A model generated the notes under the pieces. It saw nothing but the letters and a program-made list of their open reading frames with translations. It ran no database searches and was not told the DNA's origin. A DNA stretch of 64,000 bases from Aegilops tauschii subsp. strangulata (Eukaryota > Streptophyta > Magnoliopsida > Poales > Poaceae). Of the stretch, positions 12,883 through 23,196 are shown piece by piece. The translations under genes and the position numbers were made by a program. The stretch is taken from positions 318,583,294 through 318,647,293 of the forward strand of contig NC_053037.3 of NCBI RefSeq assembly GCF_002575655.3, read 5' to 3'. How positions within the stretch are numbered: the stretch's first letter is position 1; the number at the start of each line of letters is the position of its first letter.

Positions 12883-12922
<40 letters not shown>

Positions 12923-13060
12923 TCGACACCCCGACCCCGAGCCTGACCCGACACCCCGACCCCGACACCGACACGGCACCCCGACCCCGACCCGACACCC
13001 CGACCCCGAGACCCCGACCCCGACACGGCACCCCGAGACCGAAAAAACACCCCGACCCCC
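12585..13060. repeat. CCCCGA-type degenerate tandem repeat
   Basis: About 475 bp consist of GACCCC, GACACC and ACCCCGAC units of 6 to 12 bases. Minus-strand ORFs across it read Gly/Val/Ser/Arg-rich low complexity. With the preceding CCG block and GAA tract it forms a 1.3 kb low-complexity region between the left end and TNPD of CACTA-1. Confidence 0.85.
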
Positions 13061-13491
13061 GACACCTCCCGAAAAGGTGTTCTTTGGCCTTCCAGAAGCC
13101 GACGGGGTCATATATTTGTGAATTATTAGTTAGGTCATTTATCTTTCGATTTTGTTATGAAAAACATCATATATCATTGTGTTGATCGGGTAGTTTTAAA
13201 TGTGCAGTTGTTTCATCACTGCGAGGTTTGGTGTTCGACGACCTCGCCGTGTGTTTGACGAGCTCTGCCCCTTCGTTCATGGGTGAGCACAAATGACATG
13301 TCCTCCTCCCCCATTAATTATTTGATCTATTCCGATGAAACTTGATAGCTAGATATATATGTGTCTTGAATCATCAGTATGCGTAACCAATATGTGTCTC
13401 CCGTTCGAAAGCGTCATAGTTATAAATATGCATGCATTTGCATATTTATAACCTTGATTCTTTCGAATTGTCCAACGCTATCCATGGACAG

Positions 13492-13709
13492 CCCGAGTAT
13501 GTTTAGATTGGGTTCGTTTTCCCATATGCTTTGCTCCGGATCCGACGCATAAATTTCGTCAGTGCCTCCCCTGTTGTTCTCCGGGTACACATCCTCTCTG
13601 TTTATTGCAGAGACGTGTATCAGGAGAACAGCGGGGAGGTGCTGCCGAAATTTTGCGTAGGATCCGGGGCATAGCATGGGAAAATGAACCCAATCTAAAC
13701 ATACTCGGG
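13492..13709. repeat. 218-bp foldback (inverted repeat) upstream of TNPD
   Basis: The left arm starts CCCGAGTATGTTTAGATTGG at 13492. Its imperfect reverse complement ends at 13709, leaving a short loop near 13600. Most of each roughly 100-base arm pairs. It lies about 150 bp before the TNPD start. It could be a small foldback element or a regulatory hairpin of CACTA-1; no target duplication was evident. Confidence 0.75.
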
Positions 13710-13861
13710 TGGGATTAGGACCTATCATTACCTATTAGAGTGTAGGTTGCATGGACGTAATAAAATTGACAAAGTAGATCAACTGATGAATACATACATG
13801 GTGAATTATATATATATATATATATATATTCGTTGTGTGTCTAGTAGCTCTGAAAGTCAAG

Positions 13862-16226
13862 ATGAGTGATCGTGCGTGGATGTACACCGGTCACACTGGT
13901 CAGAACAAATGGAGCACTGAATGGTTCACAAAAACCAAGGGGTTTGTGCGAGCCGCATTTGCAAATGGCCAGAGGAAAACCTGGTGCCCCTGTTTACGGT
14001 GCGGCAATTGGGAAAAGAGGACAGAGGCTGAAATGGGCAAACACCTGCAGAAGAGTGGTTTTACGCCCGATTATACGGTGTGGACATTTCATGGTGAGTC
14101 TGCCCAACGTGACCGAGCTGAGGTGGATCGTCGTCGCACCGATGAGCATGGTACCGGGATGGAAAACATGGTGCAAGACTTTGATGATGCTCGGGATTCA
14201 GACGAGGAGATGGAGGAATCTGCAAAGGCCTTCAATGAAATGTTGGAGTCTTCAAAACGTCCGCTCCATGAGCACACTGAGCTTTGTCAGTTGGATGCCA
14301 TCTCACAAGTAATGGCTCTGAAGGCTCAGTTCAACTTGGGCAGAGAATGCTACGATGCAATGATGACAGTATTTGGACGCTTTCTACCCAAAGGCCATGT
14401 AATGCCTGCAAACCTGTACCAGTCGGACAAAATCCTCCGTGCACTGAAGATGCCCTATGATAAGATACATGCCTGTGAGAAAGGATGTGTCTTGTTTAGG
14501 CTTGACTATGCGGACTTGAACTATTGTCCCATTTGCAAGTCTTCCAGGTATGTTGTGGTAGACAACGGTATGGGTGAGAAGACACAGACCAAAATCCCCG
14601 TTAGTGTTCTTCGATATATGCCAATCGTACCAAGACTTCAACGTCTTTTCATGGTCGAAGAGACGGCCAGACAGATGACATGGCACAAAACGGGTAAAAG
14701 AACCGAACTAGATGCAGATGGGAATCTGATGATTGTACACACATCGGATGGTGTTGCGTGGAAAAAGAACCGAGGCAAGATTGGGGGGCCCGTGCAAAAT
14801 CGTTGGTGCTACCCAACTGAGAGGATGCAGAAGACGCTTCGACAAAAATGTAAAAATAAACGTAGAATTGAAGCATCGATGGCTGAGGCATTCATCACTG
14901 AGGAGGCGGCAAACTTCGTGACAGCACACTACGAAGCCAAAAATCGTCATTTGCATAATCCGAAGCCTCGGTACAATGCTGACGACCCTAAAAAGGGTGG
15001 ATCCAACCTCAGCCTATTCAAAGGGAATCTCGCACCAGCCAGTGTTTCAAATCCAGTATCTTTGGATAACGAACAATGGTGGACCATTTCGTTGTATATC
15101 TTCAACAACCTAATAGAAGTGCGGCCGTACATAGTTTCGCAACTTCTATTTCCTTTGAACTGCTCTTATTCCTAGATATTTCATACAGTCGATACGTCGC
15201 CTTATTCTCGTATGGAGCGGTGATCCAAAAGGATTCTGTCGAAGAGTATGAGCTTCTCGCAAAGCAAGGAGGCGGCTATCCCGGTTTCATCTCTTGGTTC
15301 AAACAAACGGTAATTTCTATTAGACTTGTAGGCTAATTTGTAGGCGGCTATCCCGGTTTCATTCGCTAATTTGTGCGTAATGCAACAATCCTTTCATATT
15401 AAACTTGTAGGCTAATTCAGAGTCTATGGGCGCCGAATTGAGACAAGTCGCTAATGGTTTTGACTATAAGGTCCGTTCATTTGACAAATACGACATCAAC
15501 GGGTATCGCTTTCGTACCTATGGCAAAGAGCTATCTATGGCCGACCGAAAGTCTACAAATTGTTGTGTATCTGCTATCGGCGAAGGAGGTACCGAGTATT
15601 ATGGGAGAGTTGAAGCAATTTATGAACTTCTATTCTATGGTGAAAACCCACCGAATGTCGTAGTCTTCAAATGTTATTGGTTTCAGCCGAAGGAGACTAG
15701 AAGGACTCATGAACATATAGGGCTAGTTGAAATCAACCAAAGCACCCATTTAGATGTTCCTGATGTCTATATTACGGCTCAACAGGCGACCCAAGTATTC
15801 TATCTACCGTGGGCCTGCCAAACTAATCCAAATCTGAAAGGTTGGGATGTCGTTTATGAAGTGCCGCCACGTGCTAGACTATCTCCCCCAAAGGAAGAGG
15901 ATTATGAACCTCACATTAACCCAGACACATATGAAGGAGAATTCTTCCAAGAGACACGTCTTTCCAAAAAGCGTTTCAAGAACCGCTATACTTCACCCCA
16001 AAACATTGAAGTAGACAGCGACAGTGAATCCGACATCACCCCAGAGGAGGAACAAGAAGAGCCGGAACAAGAAGAGGTTACTGCTGCGGATGACCTATCA
16101 TTGCTTGACCGATTACGTCAAGGTGGCCTTGCACATGTTGATGCCACTGAACCCTATGAGCCCGTCATTGATTATAGTGATGATGATGATTATGCATTTA
16201 TTGATGATACTGATCGAGATTATTAG
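13862..16226 (+). pseudogene. CACTA-1 TNPD-like transposase, catalytic core deleted
   Basis: This was the transposase that cuts CACTA ends. Exon 1 (ATG 13862 to about 15130) opens with the transposase-associated domain (zinc-like CPCLRCG at about residues 40-46) and the first part of the TNP2 domain. At about 14760 the reading jumps directly to the late DUF4218 segment (GPVQNRWCYPTERMQK). Most of TNP2, including the catalytic part that follows DGVAW in relatives, is missing. A second exon (about 15189-15309) and a last exon (15421-16226) carry the DUF4216 region and an acidic tail. The deletion is in frame, so a truncated protein could be made, but not an active transposase. I prefer the ATG at 13862, the start of the conserved domain, over 13835. 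Confidence 0.85.
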
Positions 16227-16361
16227 TAGTGTCAGGTATTAAATTTTTAATGTTGTACTTGATGATGATACACTTAAGTGATACACATATTATTATTCAT
16301 GTCGGTCTTTTTTTATGTTGTACTAATTTCGTTTACTGTTTGTCATGGCAGTTGTTGAAAG

Positions 16362-18807
16362 ATGGTGGGCGCTGGTCGGGAGCGCCCCAAGGCCCCTTCT
16401 TCGTCAGCGCGTGGTCTGAGGTCTTCGATTCCAGACGTACCTCTCCGCCGAGCGTTGCTGGACAATATGTCCACACCGCCGGGCCCTTCTTCGTCGACCG
16501 CGGTGCCCAGCAGGGGACGAGGTAGGAAGAGAGGAGGTGGGGCACGTGGTCGCGGGAGAGGAGGTAGGGTGACTGCTAGGGCGCCTTCCTCGCCGCCACC
16601 CCCAGCTGTTTCACCCAAGCACGTGACTGCTAGGGTGGACTCGTCCGAGGAGGAGGCTACACGGACTCCGGTCCACAAGCCTCCGGTCCACGGGTCTTGG
16701 GCCCACGAGCCTCGGGTCGACTGGCCTTCGGCCCACGAGACCCCGGAGGAGCACACGTCCGGATGGGGTACCTGGCCGGATCAGCCCGAGGAGCCGAGTG
16801 GCCATGCTGATGATGGCGGGGAGCCGACTGATCTTGAGGAGGAGGGTGGCACCGTCTACCAGCATGGTGCTACACGGCTCCCGTCCGTGCCGGCGACCCG
16901 CGAGCAGAGGTGGTTGATCTTCCCTGATGGGGAGAGGTACGTAAGTGCATTTAATATTTTTGTACCTTCTGCATTCACGTTTCTTCAAATAACTAATGCC
17001 TTGGCCTTGTCATGCTGCAGGGGTTGGGACCACCATCATAGTGTCCGCCGGCCCAACTCCGTCCTTGGAGTTCTTTGCCGGCAAAACTTCCCGGGGTTTG
17101 TCACGTTGCCTGGTGAGGGTCGGCTTCCAGAGCTTGGGTTGAGCTGGGAGCACTACGTGGCTGCCCCGGCCCCGCCGGATGTCATTATCGACGGTGTCGT
17201 GTGCGACACGAGGGCAGACATGGTGATCAGGACGTTCTGGGTAATTTCTCCTTTAAACATTTCAAAATCTTCAACTAGCTAGTTATTAATTGTACTAATC
17301 AATATTGTCTCATTTGATTGCAGACATTCTACAGGTGTGAGGAGGGATACGAGGAGGACAACGCAAATGTTATCCAGAACGTCTGCAAGCGCCTACTCCA
17401 GAACTTACGGCACGAGGCTCGGGTGCAGGCTGTTCGAGACTACTACGCCTTGCGTGGTATCAAGAAGACCAAGCCGGCGTGCCGCGATAAGTTCCTGAGT
17501 AAGGAGCAGTACATGAAGGTATTCTTAAGGCCTTCTACTTAACTTCCTTCATTTAGTAATTCTTAGCCGTAGCGCTCAAGTTTCTATTTGCTAACTTAGG
17601 CGCCTCCGAGATGGTGTGCGGATCGGATGGATTGTTGGCAGGTGTTGGTCGATGAGTGGTGCTCACAAGAATGGCTAGCCCTCCACAACCAGGCCAAGGA
17701 CAAACGTGCCCAAATGGAAGGTGTGCCACACCATCAAGGCAGCTCCAACTTATATCAGTTCGGGCGCAACTGGGTATGTGGTTTGCTTCATGATTCATGC
17801 AATTCATTCATCATGCTAGCTTGAGCCCTTTAATTACTAATTTTCATTGTTTCTCTCTTTCAGGCATGCCACAATAAGGCGGATAAGGTGCCAGAGGTGT
17901 ACGACCTGTATGCCATGGCCCACACTGGCTCTTTCAAGAAAGTCAAGGCTTTCTCTCAGTCTGACCTCGATGATGCAAACAACTTCACCAACATCTCCTC
18001 CCACAACAAGCTCGTGAGATATAGAGATGAGGGGAAGGCGAAGAAAGGGGAGGACTTTAACCCGAGCCAGGGTCCCATTGATCCAGAGCTGGTGATGATA
18101 TCTGGTGGCGGGAGGTCCCATGGCTCCATAGCCATTGGAGATGGACTTATCCGTTGTCCTAGCACTCTCCCGGAGATCAAGGCGCGCCAGTCGAGCTCCG
18201 CTCCTGAGATAAGGCCTCGTGAACAGCCAGTGCAACTCGCCATCAAGGTTAGTGATACGTACTCAGTTATATTTCTCCATTACATTGTGTGCGCTTCCAT
18301 CAATGATTACAAATGGTCATGTCAGTGGTGTTGCAGGCTGCTATACAGACTGAGAGAGATAGAACGGAGAAACTTCTGGCAGAGGCGGCGGAGAGGCAGC
18401 GGGAGATGGAGGAGAGGACGAGAAAGATGATGGAGGAGGAGAGGGCACGGAATGACATGCAGGCAAGGGCCATGTACGAGCTCCTTGTGGTAAGTTTCTT
18501 CTGCAGATTACTTGCTAGTCTTAACATTTGAGTCTCATTACTAACTAGTATGACTCTGTTCTGAAAACCAAATGTGCAGTCTGTGTGCGAGAAGTCCGGT
18601 CAGCCCGCTCCGCCGATGCCAGTGATTGCTCCTGGGAGCACGGTGAGTTTAGTTTGAATGGACATTACTTGGTAGTCTTAACATTTGAGTGTCGTAATGC
18701 TAACGAGACATTGGAAATGATCTTTGGTGCAGCTTAACTCCAGAAACGCATCGCACGATCCTTCTCCAGGTAGCGGCACTAGCCACCCCGCTCCTACACC
18801 TCCCTGA
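16362..18807 (+). CDS. CACTA-1 TNPA-like protein (plant transposase, Ptta/En/Spm type), apparently intact
   Basis: Eight exons join in one frame with GT-AG borders: 16362-16936, 17021-17240, 17324-17518, 17600-17773, 17864-18247, 18337-18489, 18580-18642 and 18733-18807, giving 612 residues. The protein starts with a Ser/Pro- and Arg/Gly-rich basic tail (RGRGRKRGGGARGRGRGG). The middle (exons 2-5) resembles the Ptta/En/Spm transposase family, with conserved Trp-rich segments. Exon 6 encodes a charged coiled coil (ERQREMEERTRKMMEEERAR). TNPA proteins bind the subterminal repeats in the nucleus and bring the ends together. A splice acceptor just before the ATG (CATGGCAG) suggests an intron in the 5' leader. 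It follows TNPD by 135 bp. I found no lesion; expression is not shown. Confidence 0.85.
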
Positions 18808-18894
18808 TCACGGTAAGTTTCTCTAGTGTTTTGCTTAACAAATGCATAAAGACCTAGACTTAGCTTTATTTCCTCCAATATGCTTACCATAATG

Positions 18895-19595
18895 ACCTAG
18901 AGTTAGCTTATTTTCCTCCAAAATGACCCATTTTACATAGGTTAGCTTAAAAATGATGCAGTTCATCCAAGTTAGCTCAAAAATGACCCATTTTACCTTG
19001 ATTAGCTCCTAAATGATCCATTTTACCTACGTTAGCTTTAAAATGGCCCATTTCATCTAGGTTAACTCCAAAATGACCCATCTTACCTAGGTTATCTCAT
19101 AAACGATCCATTTCAACTAATTTAGCTCATAAACGATCCATTTGACCTAAGTGAGCTAAAAAGATCCATTTCACCTAAATTAGCTCTTAAATGATCCATT
19201 TCACCTAAGTTAGCTCAAAAAGATCCATTTCAACTAAATTAGCTCTAAAATGACCCATTTTACGTAGATGAGCTCCTAAATGATCCATTTTACCTACGTT
19301 AGCTTTAAAATGACCCATTTCACCTAGGTTGGCTCCAAAATGACCCATTTCACCTAGATTAGCTCCAAAATGACCCATTTCACCTAGGTTAGCTCCAAAA
19401 TGACCCATTTCACCTTACTTAGCTCAAAAACGATGCCCTTCACCTTAGTTAGCTCATAAACGACCCATTTCAACTAAGTTAGCTCATAAATGATCCATTT
19501 CAACTAAGTTAGATCATAAACAACCCATTTCAACTTAGTTAGCTCATATATGATCCATTTCACCTAAGTTAGCTCATAAATGACATATACTTCTT
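18895..19595. repeat. 30-bp tandem repeat array in CACTA-1
   Basis: The unit AAAATGACCCATTTCACCTA followed by GGTTAGCTCC recurs over about 700 bp, with some 20 or more degenerate copies. The period stays at 28 to 30 bases. Repeats are most alike near 19300-19420. The minus frame gives a 10-residue repeat (MGHFGANLGE) only because 30 is divisible by three. The array lies after the TNPA stop and before the right end; about 400 bp of AT-rich unique sequence (19600-19990) separate it from the terminal repeats. Confidence 0.9.
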
Positions 19596-19994
19596 GTTCT
19601 AGTCTTCTTCTTGTTCTAGTCACCTATTTCTAACTTTCTTATTTACCATTTTGCAGATTTCATTCACTTCATGGAAGCTAGCTTGCTATGATGGAGTGCT
19701 TGCTTTTCCTTTGATGAAACTTTGCATTGTATCTAGCTTGCTATGATGGATGGAACTATGTGATATGGATCATTGCATCTAACTTGCTATGTTGATGAAA
19801 CTTTGCATTGTAATATATATATGGATGGAACTATGTGTATGGATGGAACTTGCTTATGTATGAACAATGTGTATGGATGAAACTGATGTGATATGTGATA
19901 TGAAACTTATGTGCTAGATATGTGATATGAAACTTATATATTTTCTGTGCAAATTGTGGGATTTAATAAAAAACAGAAAAAACAGACAATATGC

Positions 19995-20512
19995 AGGCTC
20001 TTTGCCGTCTGCCACCGACGGCAAAGAGCTCTTTGCCGTCTGCCGCGGACGGCAAAGAAGCCACGTGGCAGCCAACTGTGCTTCCTGGGAGCTGACCCAT
20101 TTGGTCAGTTTGCCTACAGTGGCAGACGGCAAAGACTTTGCCGTCCATGGCAGACGGCAAAGAACCTGCACTTTGCCATCAGTGGCAGACGGCAAAGAAC
20201 CTGCCATCTAGTGACGTGTAGATGACATCATAAGGCGGACGGAAAAGACCAGAGAAATTTTGCCGTCCGCGGCGGACGGCAAAGGACTGCCGTTAGCCAC
20301 TTAATGGACTGACAGCGCAATTATTGCCGTCCGCCCTCTTTGCCGTCCGCCGCAGACGGCAAAGAGCCTTTGCCGTCCGCCGCCAGGAAGCAGACGGCAA
20401 AGCAGCTGTTTACCGTAGCCTTCTTTGCCGGAGCCTTTTGCCGTCCGCGGCTGACGGCAAAGGTCTTTGCCGTCCGCCGTGGCAGACGGCAAAGTAGCTG
20501 TTTCCTGTAGTG
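19995..20512. repeat. Right subterminal repeats and terminus of CACTA-1
   Basis: More than a dozen CTTTGCCGTCYGC/GCRGACGGCAAAG motifs occur in both orientations and end in the inverted terminus CTGTTTCCTGTAGTG. The motif matches the left array. The next bases, TAT, are the target duplication. Confidence 0.88.
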
Positions 20513-21750
20513 TATGGTCATACACACCAACGAAAATGGTTTGTTGGATCTCGATCGTAGTGATACACATATTCATAATATTGAAGCCAAAAGATGCTAA
20601 ATTAATAATGATTGTGCAATTTATTTGTGGCACTGCCGTTTAGGTCATATTGGTGTAAAGCGCATGAAGAAACTCCATGCTGATGGGCTTTTGGAATCAC
20701 TTGATTATGAATCACTTGATGCTTGTGAACCATGCCTTATGGGCAAGATGACTAAGACTCCGTTCTCCGGAACAATGGAGCGAGCAACTGACTTATTGGA
20801 AATAATACATACTGATGTATGCGATCCGATGAGTGTTGAGGCTCGCGGCGGGTATCATTATTTTCTGACCTTCACAGATGATTTGAGCAGATATGGGTAT
20901 ATCTACTTGATGAAACATAAGTCTGAAACATTTGAAAAGTTCAAAGAATTTCAGAGTGAAGTGGAAAATCATCGTGACAAGAAAATAAGGTTTCTACGAT
21001 CTGATCGCGGAGATAAATATTTGAGTTACGAGTTTGGTCTTCAATTAAAACAATGTGGAATAGTTTCACAAATTCGTGCCACCTGGAACACCACAGCATA
21101 ATGGTGTGTCCGAACGTCATAACCGTACTTTATTGGATATAGTGCAATCTATGATGTTTCTTACCGATTTACCACTATAGTTTTGGGGTTATGCATTAGA
21201 GACAGCTACATTCACGTTAAAAAGGGCACCATCTAAATCTGTTGAGAGGACACCGTATGAACTGTGGTTTAGCAAGAAACCCAAGTTGTCGTTTCTTAAA
21301 GTTTGGGGTTGCGAAGCTTATGTGAAAAAGTTTCATCCTGATAAGCTCAAACCCAAATTGGAGAAATGTGTCTTCATAGGATACCCAAAGGAGACTATTG
21401 GGTACACCTTCTATCACAGATCCGAAGGCAAGACATTCGTTGCTAAGAATGGATCCTTTCTAGAGAAGGAGTTTCTCTCGAAAGAAGTGAGTGGGAGGAA
21501 AGTAGAACTTGATGAGGTAACTGTACCTGCTCCCTTATTGGAAAGTAGTTCATCACAGAAATCTGTTCCTGTGACTACTACACCAATTAGTGAGGAAGCT
21601 AATGATGATGATCATATAACTTCGGATCAAGTTACTACTGAACCTCGTAGGCAAACCAGAGTGAGATCCGCACCAGAGTGGTACGGTAATCCTGTTCTGG
21701 AGGTCATGTTATTTGACCTGACAAACCAACGAACTATGAGGAAGCGATGA
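20513..21750 (+). pseudogene. Copia GAG-pre-integrase and integrase, broken
   Basis: The copia frame resumes directly after the TAT duplication of CACTA-1. The GAG-pre-integrase segment (LWHCRLGHIGVKRMKKLH, then CEPCLMGK) has the HHCC zinc-binding pattern. The integrase core follows with TDVCDPM and SDRGD carrying the first two acidic catalytic residues (ORF 20625-21101). The frame then breaks near 21080, just before the conserved GTPQHNGV-like motif, and a stop lies near 21178. The C-terminal integrase region continues in another frame (21286-21750). Integrase would insert the cDNA into nuclear DNA; this copy cannot. Confidence 0.87.
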
Positions 21751-23020
21751 TGAGACCAGATTCCGCGAAATGGTTTAAGGCCATGAAATCTGAGATGAGA
21801 TCCATGGATGAGAACAAAGTATGGGCTTTGATGGACTTGCCCAATGATCGGCGAGCCATTGAGATTAAATGGGTGTTCAAGAGGAAGACAGACGCTGATA
21901 GTAGTGTTACTATCTACAAAGCTAGAATTGTCACAAAAAGGTTTTCGACAAGTTCAAGGTGTTGACTATGATGAGAGTTTCTCACTCGTATCTATGCTTA
22001 AGTCTGTCCGAATCATGTTAGCAATTGCCGCATTTTATGAAATCTGGCAAATGGATAAACAAAACTGCATTCCTTAATGGATTTATTAAAGAAGAGTTGT
22101 ATATGATGCAAACAGAAGGTTTTGTCAATCCTAAAGGTGCTAACAAAATATGCAAGCTCCAGCGATCCATCTATGGACTGGTGCAAGCATCTCGGAGTTG
22201 GAATATACGCTTTGATAAGTTGATCAAAGGATATAGTTTTATACAGACTTGCGGTGAAGCCTGTATTTACAAGAAAGTGAGTGGGAGCACTAAAACATTT
22301 GTGATAAGTATATGTGAATGCCATATTGTTGATCAGAAATAATGTAGAATTATTCTGCAATGCATAAAGGAGTGTTTGAAAGGAGTTTTTCAAAGAAAGA
22401 CCTCGGTGAAGCTGCTTACATATTGAGCATAAGGATCTATAGAGATAGATCAAAATGCTTGATAAGGTTTTTCAATGAGTACATACCTTGACAAGATTTT
22501 GAAGTAGTTCAAAATGGAACTGTCAAAGAAAGAGTTCTTGCCTGTGTTACAAGGTGTGAAATTGAGTAAGACTCAAAGCCCGACCACGGCAGAAGATAGA
22601 AAGAGAATGAAAGTCATTCCCTATGCCTCAGCCATAGGTTCTATAAAGTATGCCATGCTATGTACCAGATCTATTGTATACCCTACACTGATTTTGGCAA
22701 GGGAGTACAATAGTGATCTAGGAGTAGATCACTGGACAACGGTCAAAATTATCCTTAGTGGAATAAGGATATGTTTCTCGATTATGGAGGTGACAAAAGG
22801 TTCTTCGTAAAAGGGTTACGTCGATACAAGTTTTGGCACTGATCCAGATAACTCAAAGTCTTCATCTGGATACATATCGAAAGTGGGAGCAATTAGTTAA
22901 AGTAGCTCCGTGCAGAGCATTGTAGACATAGAAATTTGCAAAATACATACGGATCTGAATATGGCAGACCCGTTGACTAAACTTCTCTCACAAGCAAAAC
23001 ATGATCACACCTTAGTACTC
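21747..23020 (+). pseudogene. Copia reverse transcriptase and RNase H, broken
   Basis: Reverse transcriptase motifs are spread over three frames: WVFKRKTDAD (about 21868), QGVDYDESFS (about 21955), FLNGFIKEELYM (about 22070) and LQRSIYGLVQASRSW (about 22155). The catalytic YVDD site is lost in a damaged stretch near 22310-22330. A later piece (22514-22810) and a decayed RNase H remnant with SSSGYIS (about 22862) and NMADPLTK (about 22959) end the pol region. The polyprotein would copy element RNA into DNA in cytoplasmic particles. Many frameshifts make it non-functional. Confidence 0.85.
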
Positions 23021-23024
23021 TTTG

Positions 23025-23185
23025 GGTGTTAATCACATAGCGATGTGAACTAGATTATTGACTCTAGTAAACCCTTTGGGTGTTGGTCACATGACGATGT
23101 GAACTATGGGTGTTAATCACATGGTGATGTGAACTATTGATGTTAAATCACATGGCGATGTGATCTAGATTATTGACTCTAGTGC
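23025..23185 (+). repeat. Short direct repeats before the copia 3' LTR
   Basis: Four related units built on GGTGTTAATCACATGGTGATGTGAACTA (28 to 50 bases apart) lie between the end of pol and the polypurine tract. Similar units are part of the normal 3' untranslated region in this copia clade, as far as I recall. Confidence 0.65.
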
Positions 23186-23196
23186 AAGTGGGAGAC
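23186..23196 (+). other. Polypurine tract of the copia element
   Basis: AAGTGGGAGAC directly precedes the 3' LTR start TGAAGG. It is the expected RNase H-resistant primer for plus-strand synthesis. Confidence 0.8.

Larger units (their letters stand above)
11428..20512 (+). mobile_element. CACTA-1 (CMC/En-Spm superfamily transposon), internally deleted
   Basis: The left end CACTACTGGAATCAGCTA and the reverse complement of the right end, CACTACAGGAAACAGCTA, form the terminal inverted repeats, and TAT is duplicated on both sides (11425-11427 and 20513-20515). Subterminal regions at both ends hold many copies of a TTTGCCGTCTGC-type motif in both orientations, the expected TNPA binding sites. Inside are a TNPD-type gene without catalytic core, an intact TNPA-type gene, a 30-bp tandem repeat and low-complexity blocks. 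It sits in the copia pol region, which resumes at 20513. Confidence 0.93.

Noticed and set aside
12304..13111. Poly-Lys/Glu, poly-Ser and Gly/Val-rich ORFs
   Set aside because: They are translations of the GAA/GAG microsatellite and the CCCCGA repeat.
18895..19595. Possible CRISPR-like array
   Set aside because: Repeats are directly tandem with no unique spacers, in a plant transposon; it is a minisatellite.
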